The notes under the pieces: generated by a model
The model's database searches: none
What the model was told of the DNA's origin: nothing
The model's input: the letters and a program-made list of their open reading frames with translations, nothing else
Program-made: the position numbers and the translations under genes
Assembly (NCBI RefSeq): GCF_000620625.1
Contig: NZ_JIAW01000009.1
Span: 202,597 to 266,596 of the forward strand
Direction of reading: 5' to 3'
Source: Mycobacterium sp. URHB0044
GTDB taxonomy: Bacteria > Actinomycetota > Actinomycetes > Mycobacteriales > Mycobacteriaceae
DNA: 64,000 nucleotides
Part shown: positions 17,301 to 32,300 of the stretch, one piece after another
How positions within the stretch are numbered: position 1 is the first letter of the stretch
How the letters are laid out: every line of letters starts with the position of its first letter

Positions 17301-20300
17301 CTCGCCGTGGCACCGCAGGTCCTGTTCAACTACCTCGGCCGGTTCGAGGCCGGGCAGCGGCCATGGGCCTTCGCCGACGACGACGCCGCGGTGCTGGAGG
17401 ACCGCGACCCCGCGATGCCGCTGCCACGGCTGTTGGAGGTCAACGCCGAAGCCGTGACCATCGCCGGCGCGACGGTGTTGCGCGCGACGTTCAGTTGGCC
17501 CTCCGGCGCCATCGCGGAGTCCGAGGTCACCCGCCTCGCCCGGCGCTGGAGCGAGCTGCTCGCCGCCATCGCGATCAGCGATGACGTTCGGGGGCACAGC
17601 ATCTCGGACTTCCCGCGCGTCGCGCTCGATGCCGGCGACGTCACCCGTCTCGAGCAGACGTACCCGGGGTTGGCCGACGTCCTGCCCTTGACCGCCACCC
17701 AGCAGGGCATCTACTTCCACTCCACGTTCAGCCGAAGCCACGACCCGTACGTCGTGCAGCAGATCGTCGACATCACCGGACCGCTGGACACCGACCGCTT
17801 CCAGCGCGCCACCGAAGCCGTCGTCAACCGGCACCGGACCCTGTCGGCGGCGTTCACCACGTTGTCGGACGGCACGCCGGTCGCCGTGCACGCGACGCCG
17901 GCGGCGCCCGACTTCGACGTCGTCGACGCCCGCGGCGACGACGCGGACCTGGTGATCGCGTCCCGCGCCCAGTGGGAACGCAGCCGCAGGTTCGACCTGG
18001 CCGCCCCACCGCTCACCCGGTACACGTTGGTCCGCCGCAGCGACGACGTGCACACCATGATCCAGACGGTGCACCACATCGTGGCCGACGGATGGTCGGT
18101 GCCGATCGTGCTCGACGACCTGTTGGCGGCGTATACGGGCAACGACTTCGACGGTCCCGCACCCCAATTCGCCCGATTCGTGGACTGGCTCGACGAGCGC
18201 GACGACGTCGCGGACCGGGCGGCGTGGGCGGACGTGCTCGATGGGGTCGTCGAGCCCACTCGGATCACCGCGGCGGACGGGACACGCGGGCAGGCGGCGC
18301 CGGCGGACGGCTTCGGCAGCCGCACCACCTCCGTGGGGTCCCGGGCTTCCGTCGCCGCGGCCGCCGGCCAGGCGTCGATCACGGTCGGCACGCTCCTGCA
18401 CACCGCATGGGGAGTCACCGTCGGCCGTCTCACCGGTACCGACGACGTGCTGTTCGGCACCGTGGTGTCCGGCCGCGGCGGCGACCTCGACGGCATCGAC
18501 CGCATGGTGGGCCTGCTGGTCAACACCGTGCCCGTGCGGGTGCGATGGTCGGCGGGTGACACCGCGCTGGACGTGGCCACGCGACTTGCGGGCGTCGAAT
18601 CCGCCGTCGTCGAGCACCACCACCTTCCGCTCACCGACGCCCACCGCATCGCGGGTGTCGGCGAACTGTTCGACTCGCTGGTCGTCATCGAGAACCTCGG
18701 CACCACAACCCATTCGGTCGGCGAGCTGAGTCTCGGCGAGATCGGCGTGGTCGAAGCACCGCACTACCCGCTGACGGTGATGATCGCGGTCCGCGACACC
18801 ATCACGGTCACCGTCACCAACGACCGCGGGCAGGTGTCCGACGTGTTCGCCGACGCCGTCGTGCAGGCGTTCGCCGCCGTGCTCACCGCCGTCACCACCA
18901 ACCCCGCTCTGCGCTGTGCCGAAATGCCACTGGGCACCCCGGACCAGCCGGCGCCCGCTGCCCCCGCCACCACGGTGACCGCGCTGATCGCCGACGGCAT
19001 CGCCGCCCACCGCGACGAGGTAGCCATCGTGGTTGACGCGCAGTCGTGGACGTTCGCCGAACTCGATTCCCGTGCATCAGTGTTTGCGCGGCAGCTGGTC
19101 GACGCCGGGGTGCGCCGCGGTGACATCGTCGCGTTGGCGATGTCGCGGTCGGCCGACGCGGTGGCCGCGATGTGGGCCATCATCATGACCGGGGCTGCGT
19201 ACCTGCCGGTCGACCCGACCTATCCGCGGACGCGCATCGACTTCATGGTGACGCATGCGCGGCCGCTTGCCGTCCTCGTCGACGCCGCCGGGCGAACGGC
19301 GTGCAGCGGTGCGATCCCCGACGGCACTACTCTCATCGACACAACGCTCGTCGACACCACCGATCTGGCGGGTGCGGCCGAGCCGTTCGTGCCCGTCGAA
19401 GTCGGCCCGTTGGACGCGGTCTCGGTGCTCTACACCTCCGGCTCCACCGGCGAACCGAAGGCCGTCGTGGGAACCCATGGCGCGCTGGCGAACAGGTTGA
19501 AGTGGGCGATCGCCCAGTGGCCGTCGGCGACCCGGTTGGCGAAGAGTTCGCTGTCGTTCATCGACGGCACCACCGAACTGCTGTCCGGGCTTGCGGGCGG
19601 GGCGTGCACGGTGCTCGCCGGTGACGACGACGCGCGGGACGGGCGACGGCTCGCGGGTCTGATCGCCGCCCACGACGTCCGTCAGTTGGTCGCAGTTCCG
19701 TCGCTCGCCTCTGCGCTGGCCGACGAACACGCCGACGAAGTCCGCGGCGTGGAACGCTGGATCGTCAGCGGCGAGCCACTGGAAGCCGCCCACGTGGCGG
19801 CGCTGCGCACGGCGTCACCCGCCGCAGTGATCGTGAACTCGTACGGGTCCTCCGAAGTCGCGGGCGACGTCCTCGCCGGCGAACAGCACACGGGTGGCAT
19901 CACGCTCGGTTCCATGGTGCCCGGGACCGGCATCCGCGTGCTGGATCCGTTGCTGCAGGATCTGCCCGTCGGTGTGATCGGCGAAATCTACGTCAGCGGT
20001 GTGCAATTGGCGCGCGGCTACCTCCACCGCCCCGGCCAAACCGCGGCCCGCTTCGTCGCCGCGCCCGACGGCCAGCGGATGTACCGCACCGGAGATTTGG
20101 GCGCCCGACTTCCCGACGGACGGGTGTCCTACGCCGGCCGCGCGGACGGTCAGTTGAAGGTCAATGGCCACCGCATCGAACCGGCCGAGGTCGAGGCGGC
20201 GCTCACCCGTCACGCCGACGTGCTGGACGCGGCCGTGGTCGGCACCGGCTCGACGCTTGCAGCGTTCGTCGTCCTACGACCGGGCGCCTCGTCTCCCGAC

Positions 20301-23300
20301 ACCGTCGTGTCCGGCCTCGCCGACGAGCTTCCCCGCCACATGGTGCCGACGTCGGTTCAGGCGATCGACGCGATTCCCCTGTTGCCCAACGGGAAGCGCG
20401 ACACCGCGACGCTTCGGTCGCTCGTCGGGCAGGCGGACTCGGCCGCAGGTGAGGCGCTCGTGCCAGCCGACGACGTGCAACGCGCGATCGTCGACGTGGT
20501 GGCCGACGTCCTCGGCCGCGACACCGTCAATGCCGACGCCGACTTCTTCGCGCTTGGCGGCGACAGCATCGCCGCCATCCGGGTAACGAGCAGGTTGGCC
20601 CGCGCGGGTTACCTCGTCACCACCGAGGACGTGTTCCGTAGACGCACCGCGATCGGCCTGGCTGCGGCACTGAACGAGGCCGCGCCCCTCGCCAGGGCAC
20701 GCGTGGCGATCCCTCGGTTCGGCACGGTGCGGTTGTCCGCCGAGACGATCGCCCGGATCACGTCCAGCACGGCTGTGGACGACATCTGGGCGATGTCACC
20801 GCTGCAGCAGGGCGTCTATTACCAGAGTGCGCTGGGCGCCGAGACGGATCGATCGGCGTCGACGTACATCGCGCAGAACACCTTCGAGTTCGACCGCCGC
20901 ATCGACGTCGACGCCATGCAGCGGGCGTTCAGCGCCCTGTTGCGCCGCCACCCGCAACTGCGCGCCGGTTTCCGGACCGTCGACCACGCCGAGGACGTCC
21001 CCGACGTCGACGCCACCGACCTCGTCCAGGTCATCTTCGCCGACCCGCCGTCGGACATCGCAGTCGTCGACCTCAGCACCGAGGACCCCGGCGACCCGGC
21101 GGTGGCCGACGTGGCACGGCGCACCGCCGACGCGGACCGCACCACGCCGTTCGACATCGCCACCGCACCGCTACTGCGCCTCACCGTCATCCGGCTGCCC
21201 GACGGTCGGGACCGGATGCTGTTCACCTACCACTTCCTGCTCTTCGACGGCTGGTCACGCGAACTCGTTCTACGGGAGTTGTTCGCCCTCTATGACTCTC
21301 GCGGCGAACATGGCACCGTCGAGGCGCACGGCGACCTCGTCCTGCAGTACCTGGAGTGGCTGAAGACCGTCGGCGAGGACGACGCATCCGCCGCGTGGCG
21401 ACGCGTGCTGTCGGGACTCGACGGACCCACCCTCGCCAGCGGTGTCGAACCCGGCCAGCCCGCAGCCGTCGTCGACGCGGAGCCGGGGCGCATCGTGGTG
21501 TCGGTCCCCGATTCGGTGACCGCCGGAATGCTCTCCCGCGCGGCCGAGTTGGGCGTCACGCTGAACGCCGTGGTCACCGCCGCAGTCTCGATCGTCACCG
21601 GGTACCACGCCGGCACCACCGACGTCGTCGTCGGCATCACGGTGGCAGGCCGACCCGGCGAACTAGTCGGCATCGACGAGACGATCGGGCTGTTCCTCAA
21701 CACCGTGCCCGTTCGGCTCGACCTGTCTCCCAACCACTCGGCTTCCGACGCCATGCGAGCGGTCAACGAGCAGCGCGTGTCGATGATGCGCCACGACCAT
21801 CTCGGCCTGGGTCAGATCCAGCGGGCCGCAGGCGATTCCGGTGGCGCGCTGTTCGACTCGCTGCTCGTGCTGCAGAACTTCCTCGACGACGACACCTTCA
21901 CCGACCTCGAATCCGCCCACGGCATCGTCGCGGTCGACTACCACGACACCACCCACTTCCCACTCACCTGGGTCGTCACCCCGGGACGCGAACTGACGGT
22001 GAAGCTCGAGCACCGCGTCGTGGACGACGCGCGGGCCCGCGAGATGGTCGACCAACTGCTCGCGGTGTTCGACGCGATCGCCCAGTCGCCCGACGTCGCC
22101 ATCGGATCTATCGAACTGGTCGGTCCGCCACGGCGATCCGAACTGGAGCGACGATGGTCGTCCACCGCTCGACCGGTGGAGCCCGTCACCGTCGCGGAAC
22201 TGCTGGCGCGGCAAGCCGACCGCAACCCGGACGACACCGCCGTCGTGTTCGGTGCGCAGCGCCTGACGTACCGCGAGTTCGATGACCGCGTCTCGCAGCT
22301 GGCGCGCTACCTGCGCCTACACGGCGCGGCACCGGAAACGTTCGTGGCGCTGGCACTTCCGCGTTCCATCGACATGGTGGTGGCGTTGTTCGCGGTGTTG
22401 CGCGCCGGCGCCGCATACCTGCCGTTGGAGCTGGATCTGCCGATCGACCGGCTGCGCACCATCGTTGACGATGCGCGACCGGTCTTGCTGCTCACCACCT
22501 CGGAGCACACCCAGCTCGCCGACTTCACCCGCGGGCATGGCGCCACCATCGTCGCGGTGGACGACCCCGAGACGGCCGCCGCCCTGGCAGCCACCCCGGC
22601 CGACCCGCTGACACCGGCCGAGCTCGGCGACTTCGCGAGCGGGACGCAACGCCTGCAGCACCCCGCCTACCTGATCTACACCTCGGGCTCCACGGGACGA
22701 CCCAAGGGCGTCCTGACGGGTTACGCCGGCCTGACCAACATGTACTTCAACCACCGCGAGGCCATCTTCGACCCCACCGTACGACGCGCCCGCGGGGCGC
22801 GGCAGGACCAGCTACGGATTGCGCACACGGTCTCGTTCTCCTTCGACATGTCGTGGGAGGAGCTGTTCTGGCTCGTCGAAGGTCACGAGGTGCACGTGTG
22901 CGACGAGGAGCTGCGCCGCGACGCTCCCGCTCTGGTCGCCTACTGCCACGAGCACCGGGTGGACGTCATCAACGTGACGCCCACCTACGCCCACCATCTG
23001 ATGGACGCCGGCCTGCTCAGCGGTGCCCATACGCCGGGCCTGGTTCTACTTGGTGGCGAGGCCGTCGGCGACGGCGTCTGGTCGGCCCTGCGCGAGCACC
23101 CGGAGTCGGCGGGTTACAACCTGTACGGGCCCACCGAGTACACCATCAACACTCTCGGCGGCGGCACCGCCGAGAGTGCCACACCCACTGTGGGACAACC
23201 CATCTGGAATACGCGTGGCTACATTCTGGACGCGGCGCTGCGCCCGGTTCCCGACGGTTCGACCGGCGAGCTGTACGTCGCCGGGACCGGACTGGCACGC

Positions 23301-26300
23301 GGATACCATCATCGTCCCGGCCTGACCGCCAACGCGATGATCGCCGACCCACACGTGCCCGGCGGTCGGATGTATCGCACCGGTGACCTGGTGCGCCGCC
23401 GCCCCGACGGACACCTCGACTTCCTTGGCCGCGCCGACGACCAGGTGAAGATCCGCGGCTACCGGGTCGAACTCGGGGAGGTCGAGTCGGTGCTGGCAAC
23501 GGCCGACGGGGTGGCCCGATGCGCGGTCGTCGCGCGGTCCGGTTCCGGCACCCCTCCGGTCAAGACCCTTGCCGCATACGTCATTCCGGCCGCTGCGCCC
23601 GACGACGTGTCGGTGTTCATCACCCAGCTGCGCGATCATCTGGCCGCCGTCCTGCCCGGCTACATGGTGCCGACCCGCTACGGCGTCGTGGACGCGCTAC
23701 CGCTCACCATCAACGGCAAGCTGGACGTGGCCGCGCTGCCCGAGCCGGTGGCCGCCACCCGAGGGGCGGCACGCGAGCCGCGCACCGCCGTGGAGTCGAC
23801 GCTGCTCGAGGTCATCTCGGGAGTGCTCGGCATCGACGGAATCAGCGTTGATGACGACTTCTTCGCCCTCGGCGGCGACAGCATCTCGTCCATCGCCGTC
23901 TGTGGCCGAGCCCGCAAGGCGGGTCTGCAGATCACGCCGCGCGACGTCTTCCGACGCCGCACCGTGGCCGCGCTGGCCGCGGTGGTACGCACGGAGTCAC
24001 CCGTGGCCGCGGCCGAACCCGACACGGGCGTCGGCGTGATTGCCGCGACCCCGATGCTGGCCGAGACCGCGCAGTCCGCGACACCGCTGAACAACTTCTA
24101 CCAGTCGATGGTGCTGACCACCCCCGCCGAAATGACGAGCGAGGACCTCGAAGTCGTGCTTCGGTCCGTACTCGACGCGCACGGCATGCTGCGGGCCCGG
24201 CTCGTCGCCGACGACGCCTCCCGCTGGACCCTGACCGTTCCCGAGCCTGGCGGCCACCCCGAGCCCGTCGTCACCAGCCGGACCGGGGCGCTCACGGCGA
24301 GCGACGTCGCCGCTGCGACCACCGCCGCGGCCGCCGAACTCGCGCCCGAGGACGGCGTCATGGTCCGCGCCGTGTGGTACCAGGCCTCAGGCACTTCCGG
24401 AGGGCAGGAGCGAAGCGACCCGGGAAATGTGTCGGGCCAGCTGCTGCTGGTCATCCACCACTTGGTCGTCGACGGCGTCTCGTGGCGCATCCTGGGCGAG
24501 GACCTTGCCAGGGCGTGGAGCGAGCGTGCGGCGGGGCGGCCGGCGACCCTCGACGTCGCCCCCACGTCGTTCCGCACGTGGTCGACAGCGATCACCACGG
24601 CACCGTTCGACGAGGCGCGGCATTGGAACGACGTGCTGTCCACCCCGCATCCCGACCTCGGCCGCCGGCCATTGGACCCGACGATCGACACCGTCGCAAC
24701 CGTGCGCAGCCGTGACGTCTCGCTGCCGCCCACCGTCAGTTCGGCGTTGTTGTCCTCGGTGCCGTCGGCCATGCACGGCGGTGTCAACGACGTGCTGCTC
24801 ACCGCGCTGTCCTTGGCTATGTCGCAGTGGCGGCACGACCGCGGCCAGACCGCGACCTCGGCGACAGTGCTGAACCTGGAAGGCCATGGGCGCGAGGCGG
24901 ATCTGGTGCCCGGTGATCTCGACCTGTCCCGAACGGTCGGCTGGTTCACCGCCATCTACCCGGCACGGATCGATCCCGGCACGCTGGCCTGGGCCGACGT
25001 GCTGGCGGCAGGACCGTCGTTGGCGGCGGCGGCGAAGTCGGTGAAGGAGCAGCTGCGCACCATTCCGAACCGAGGCCTGGGCTACGGCGTGCTGCGCTAC
25101 CTCGACGCGTCGAAACCGATCCACGGGAAGTCCCCACAGATTCTGTTCAACTATCTCGGCAGGTTCGCCGGCGGCAGCGGCCGGAACTGGGAACCCGTCG
25201 CAGACATCGGCGCACTGCGCGAAGGGGTCGATCCCTCGAATCCCGCTATGGCCCTTGAGATCAACGCCCTCGCGGAGGACCGTCCCGACGGCACCGTGCT
25301 CACCATGACACTGGCCTGGCCCAGCGGCCTGCTCGACGACGCCGACGTCGACGCCCTCGCCACCCTGTGGGTCGACGCCTTGACCGCACTCACCCGATGC
25401 GATGCCCTGCCCGGACACACGCCGTCGGACTTCCCGCTGATCGCACTGACCCAGGCCGACGTCGACGAGTGGCAGCGCACCGGCCCGATCGAGGACGTGT
25501 TGCCCCTGCTGCCCCTTCAGGAAGGCATGTACTTCCACAGCGCCTTCGGCGACGGCATCGAGGGCTATGAGGACACCTACCGAGTGCAGCAGATCGCACG
25601 GATCAGCGGCCCGGTGGACCCGGATGCGCTGCGGGCCAGCGTGACCGCCGTGATGCGTAGACATCAGGCGCTTCGCGCCAGCTTCCGGGAACGCGAGGAC
25701 GGTCGGCTAGCCCAAGTGATCTGGGCCGACGTTCCCGTCGACTTCCGGACCGTCGATGCCGATCCAGACGGTCTGGATGCCGTTGCCTCCGAAGCACTCT
25801 CGCACCCGTTCGACCTTGCCGATGCGCCGCTGGTGCGCTACGTCCTGGTGAAGCTCGGTGAGCGCGAGCACCGGCTGATCCAGACGATGCACCACATCGT
25901 CGCCGACGGCTGGTCCTATCCCGTGATCTTCGGTGACGTCGTCGAGCAGTACAACGCCGCGATCGGAGTCGGCACCGGACCGTCAGCGTTGTCCGTCACC
26001 CTGCGCGATCATGTCGAAGCCGTCACCGGAGGGGATCGCGACGCCGCCCGGCAGGCCTGGTCGACGGCGCTGGCGGGCATCGAACCGACCACGCTGTTCG
26101 ACGAGGACCGCCACGCCGTTGGTGAGCACCGCAGCGCAGTGCGGCGACTCTCCCCCGACCTGACCGACGCATTGACGCGCACGGCACGGGATCGCGGGAT
26201 CACGCTGAGCACCGCGCTGCACGGTGCGTGGGGTCTGCTTCTTGGCAGGCTGCTCGGGCGCGGCCGCGTGGTATTCGGGTCGACGGTGTCAGGCCGCGGT

Positions 26301-29300
26301 GGCGACCTGGCAGGCACCGAATCCATTGTGGGACTGCTGATCAACACCATTCCGGTACCCATGTCATGGGAACCGAGGACATCGATCGCGGCAGCCATGG
26401 CCGATTTGCAGGAGACGCAGAGCGGGCTGCTCGACGCCCAGCAAGTGGGCTTGGCCGAGCTGGCCCGACTCGCGGGGGCCCGGGATCTCTTCGACACCAT
26501 GGTCGTCGTCGAGAACTTCCCCACCGCTGCCGCGGGCGCACCCGACGACGCGCGTGCCCTCAAGTTCCACGGCTTCACCGGCACAGACTCGCCGCACTAC
26601 CCGGTGTCGTTCGTCGCCTACCTCGACGAGCAGCTGACCGTCGAGATCAAGTACGACGCCTCTGTGCTAACCGAACACCAGGCCGACCGGTTCGCCGAGC
26701 GAGTCGAACGCATCCTCACCGCGTTCGTCGAGCGGCCCGATGCGCCGGTCAGCACGATCGACGTACGCACCACGGCCGAACGGGAACTCGTCTCGGACAC
26801 CGAGTCCCGTCGCGGTCCCGACCAGACGCTCGCCGAGGCGTTCACCGCGGTTGTACGCCGATCATCGGACTCGGTCGCGGTGACGTGCGGTCACGATCGG
26901 CTCACCTACGCCGAGCTCGATTCCCGAGCGTCGGCGGTGGCGGCCACACTGAGAGATCTGGGTGTGCAGCCCGAATCGCGGGTGGCGGTGGCGTTGCCCC
27001 GATCGGTGGACCTGATCGTCGGGCTGTTGGCCGTCATCAAGGCCGGTGGCACCTACGTGCCACTCGACATCGATTCCCCGGCAGCGCGTCTGCAGCACAT
27101 CCTCGACGACTCGGCACCCGTCTGCATCCTCACCGACCGGAGCGACCGGCTCCCCGACTCGGCCACCCCGCTCGTCATCCTTGCCGACGCGGCGCGACAC
27201 CCGGCGGAGCAGCCGCTGCCCCCAACGGGACTCAGTCCCGATCACGCCGCCTACGTCATCTACACGTCCGGTTCGACCGGTGTGCCGAAGGGCGTTGCCG
27301 TCACTCATCGCAACGTGGCCGCGTTGTTCAGTGCCACGACCGGCGGCACCGATGCACCGTTCGACTTCGGCCCCGACGACGTGTGGACGATGTTCCACTC
27401 CGCGGCGTTCGACTTCTCGGTATGGGAACTGTGGGGACCGCTGCTGCACGGTGGTCGCCTGGTGGTCGTTGAGCAGGAGGTGGCCCGCGATCCCGAACGG
27501 TTCGCACAACTCCTCGAAACCGAACGGGTGACCGTGCTGAACCAGACCCCGTCGGCCTTCTATCCGTTGATCGAGGCGGACCAACGCGATCGGCCGGAGC
27601 TCAAGCTGCGTTACGTGATCTTCGGCGGTGAGGCACTCGACGTTCGCCGGCTCTCCGGCTGGTACCAGCGTCACGGCGCCGACTCGCCGCGGTTGGTCAA
27701 CATGTACGGCATCACCGAGACCTGTGTGCACGTCTCACACCGCGCTCTCGATTCGGGCGACACGGACGCGGCCGACAGCGTGATCGGCGGGCCGCTCCCG
27801 GGGCTGCGAATCCATCTGCTCGACGGCAATCTGCAGCCGGTCCCCACCGGCGTGGTCGGCGAGATGTACGTCGCAGGCGGGCAGCTCGCGCGCGGCTACG
27901 TCGGCAGGCCCGGCCTGACCGCCGGGCGGTTCGTGGCCAACCCGTTCGACGCCGCCGGGGAGCGGCTCTACCGCAGCGGCGACACCGCGATGTGGAGGGA
28001 GACAGGCGAACTCGTCTACGTAGGCCGCTCCGATCACCAGGTGAAGGTGCGGGGTTACCGCATCGAACTCGGCGAGGTCGAGTCGGCGATGGCGACCGTA
28101 CCCGGCATCGCGAACGCCGCCGCCGCCGTCCGGCAGGACGATGCCGGTCGCACGCGCCTCATCGGCTACCTGGTCGGACGCGAATCGGTGGACGTGCCAG
28201 CGGTGCGTGCCGAACTCGCCGCCCGGCTGCCGGATTACATGGTGCCGTCGGCGCTCGTCGTGCTCGACGCGTTGCCCTTGACGGTCAACGGGAAGCTCGA
28301 CCGTGCGGCGCTACCCGAACCGGAACAGCCGCCGGTCGCTGCGAATGAGGTATCCGTCACCGGTCACGACACCGCGACGCTGCTGACCGCATTGTGCACC
28401 GAGATCCTCGGTACCACAGTCACTCCCGACGACGACTTCTTCACGATGGGCGGCGACAGCATCGCCGCAATCCAACTCGTCAACCGGGCTCGACGGAAGG
28501 GAGTGCGGATCACACCGCAGCAGGTGTTCGTCCAACGCAGCCCCGCGGCACTCGCCGAAGCCGCTGGCGAGAGCGCCTCGACGCCCGCTGCCGCGGACGA
28601 CTCGGGTCCCGACCTCGGAGAGGTCATGCTCACCCCGATCGTGCAGCGCCTCGCCGAACTTGGCGGATCGGTGAACAGGTTGAACCAGACCGAGCTGCTG
28701 CGCACTCCGGGGAGTCTGACCCACGATCGACTCGAAGCGGCGCTCGGCGCCGTCATCGCCCGGCACGATGCCCTGCGGATACGGCTGAGCCGCCCAGTGC
28801 CGATGCTGTGGTCACTGGAAACGACTGCCGAGATCCGGTTCTCACTGACGCGGGTCGACGCCGCGCACCTTGGCGACGACGAGTTACGCGACGCGATCGG
28901 CGCACAGTCCGACGCCGCCGCGGACCGGTTGGATCCGGATGGGGGCGCCATCGTGCAGGCGGTGTGGTTCGATCGCGGCGCCGACCGCCAAGGCCGGCTG
29001 CTCCTGGTGGTGCATCACCTCGCCGTCGACGGCGTGTCATGGCGGATTCTCATCGAGGATCTCGGCGACGCGTGCGAACAGCTCCTGGCCGGCCGGCCTC
29101 CCGTACTGCAGCCGGTGCCGACGTCGATCCGCGCCCATGCCCGGGCGGTCAACGAGAACGCCCAGCAGGCCGCCCGACTGGCGGAGTTCGAGCACTGGAC
29201 ATCGACGCTCGCGCCCGGCGGCGAACTCGATGCGCAGACCTCGACGGCGACCCTGACCGTGGGGGCCACCCGCGGCCACGAGGTCCGCCTCACCGCGGCC

Positions 29301-32300
29301 GAGACCGTGCCACTGCTCACCACCGTTCCTGCCATGGCCAACGCCGACGTCACCGAAACCCTGGTGACGGCACTGCATCTGGCCGTCGGTCGGTGGCGCA
29401 CCGCACGCGGCGGTGCACCCGATGCGCCGCTCGTTCTCGATCTGGAGCGGCACGGCCGCGACGGCTGGGGCGAAGCGCTCGACTTGTCCAGGACCGTGGG
29501 ATGGTTCACCGCTATCGCCCCGGTCCGGTTGCCGGCCGGTGCCGGCGGCGATCTCATCACCGCCCTCAAGGAGGTCAAGGAACGGCTGCGCGCCGCGCCC
29601 AACGGCGGACTCGGCTATGGCCAGCTGCGCTACTGCAACCCACGTACCGCCGCCGCACTCGGCCGTCTACCGAGCCCGCAACTGCTGTTCAACTACCTCG
29701 GCCGCTGGGCCGCTGACGGCACCGATGACTGGGACTCGGCACCGGAAGTCGACGCGTTGCGCGTCGCCCCCGATCCCGATCTGGGCACCCCATACCTGTT
29801 GGAGATCAACGCGATCTGTGACGAGACGGTCGACGGCCCGCGCCTGCGCGCCACCCTCACCTACGCCGACGGCGAGCTCGGTGCCGACGACGTGGCGGAG
29901 TTGGGCGACCAGTGGGTCGCGGTGCTGCGCGAACTGGGCCGCACCGTCGCCGACGGTTCGGCGGTGGCACTGACTCCGTCGGACGTTCCACTCGTCGAAC
30001 TGTCCCAACAGCAGATCGACCGGATCACCGCCGCGCACGCCGTGGAGGACATCTGGCCGCTGTCACCGCTGCAGGAGGGCGTGTACTTCCAGGCGCGCTA
30101 TGCGCAGACCGCGGTGTACATCGTCCAGAACGTCTTCGACTTCGTCGATCCGGTCGACGTCGACGCGCTGCGCGCCGCGTATTCAGCGGTGATGAGGCGC
30201 AACCCAGTACTGCGATCCGGCTTCTTGGCGGACGACCTGCCGCACCCGGTGGCCGCCATCGTCGCGGATCCCGTGTGCGAACCAGAGCTGATCGACCTCA
30301 CCGGCCTCACGCCGGACCGGGTCTCCGATCGCGTCGACGAGATCACCGCAAACGATCGACTCCGCACCTTCGATCTCAGCGCACCCCCGCTGGCGCGAAT
30401 GACGGTACTGCGCACCGGTGGACACGACCGGCTGGTCTTCAGCTATCACTTCCTGCTGCTCGACGGTTGGTCGCGAGAACAACTGCTGCGAGAGTTGTTC
30501 GCCGAGTACACCGCCGCCAGGCACGGAACGCCCGCGAGCCTCCCAGAGCCCTCCGCCGACTTCAGCGACTACCTGCGGTGGCTGGCCGGCCAGAACCGCG
30601 ACGCGTCGGCCCGGCAATGGGCCGAGGCCCTCGCCGACCTGACCGGGCCGACGCTCCTGGTGCCCGATGCGGTCGGCACCGACCCCACCCTCGCATTGCG
30701 GCTCGACTTCACCCTGACCGAAGACCAGACCGCGCAACTCAGCGGAACCGCACGCCAGCACGGCGTCACCATGAACTCGTTGATCTCCACCGCACTGGCC
30801 TTGGTGCTCGGCTACGAAACCGGCAGCGACGACGTGGTCTTCGGGTCGACGGTCGCCGGACGCCCGACCGAACTCGACGGCATCGACTCCGTCATCGGCC
30901 TTTTCCTCAACACCGTGCCGACCCGCGTCCGCCTGCAGCCCCACCGTTCGGTCGCCGACACCACACGCGCCGTGCAGACCGAACGATTGCGGCTGATGGA
31001 CCACGAGTACCTGGGTCTCGGCGACGTCCACCGCGCGGTCGCGGCGACCAACGCCGCACTGTCGGGCGGCGGCCCGCTGTTGGACAGCCTCTACGTGCTA
31101 CAGAACTTCCTCGGCGACGACACGTTCACCGACATGGAGACCGATCACGGCATCGTCGGCCACGACTCGATCGACGCGTCACACTATCCGTTGACCTGGG
31201 TCGCCTCCCCGGGCCGGCGGCTGTGGGTCAAGCTGGAGTACCGGCCCGACGTAGTGGATCGCCCACGCGCCCAACGCCTTCTGGACCGTCTCCATCAGGT
31301 GATGCTGCATCTCGCAGCCAACGACGGCACGCTGGCGGCCGTCCCGCTGGTCCTGCCCGGCGAACGGCAAGCACTGGAAGCTCAGACGGATTCGACGCGA
31401 CACGACCTGCTCGACGCCACCGTGATGGACCTGCTCGCCACCCACGGTGGAGCGGCGGCGGCATCGACGGCGCTGGTGTGCGGCGACGACAGCATCGATT
31501 ACCGGGAGTTGGAGAGCCGGCTCAACCGGCTGGCCTGGGTGCTGCGCGACCGCGGAATCGGACCGGAAGTCACTGTCGCCCTGGCCATTCCCCGCTCGAT
31601 CGACGCGGTGGTGGCCCTCTTCGCGGTGCTGCGCGCTGGCGCTGCCTACCTGCCGCTGGAACTCGACTATCCCGATGACCGGCTCGAGGTCATGCTGTCG
31701 GATGCCGGACCGGTGTGCGCGCTGGCCACGACGGCCACCGCGACGCGGATCGCGGCCGTCGCACCCGACTCCTGCCCCATCGTCGTCCTCGACGGTGCCG
31801 ACGTGCGGGACGCGTGCGCGGCAGCGAGCCCGACGTGGGACGGCCGCGCCCCCGTCCTTGCCGAGCCCGCGTACGTGATCTACACGTCCGGTTCGACGGG
31901 CAAGCCCAAGGGCGTCGTCACCCCGCACCGGGGCCTGACCAACATGCACCTCAACCACCGGGAGGCGATCTTTGCACCGGCCATCGCGAAGGCGGGCGGG
32001 CGCAGACTGCGGATCGCGCACACCGTGTCGTTCTCCTTCGACATGTCGTGGGAAGAACTGCTGTGGCTCATCGAAGGCCACGAAGTCCACATCTGCGACG
32101 AGGAACTCCGCAGGGATGCAACAGCACTCGTCGCCTACTGCCATCGGCACCAGATCGACGTCATCAACGTCACCCCCACCTACGCGGCGCTCCTCTTCGA
32201 GCAGGGGCTACTCGACGGCGACCATCCACCCGTGCTGGTGCTGCTCGGCGGTGAAGCCGTGTCGGCAGCGGTGTGGGATCGGCTGCGCGACAGCGACAGT

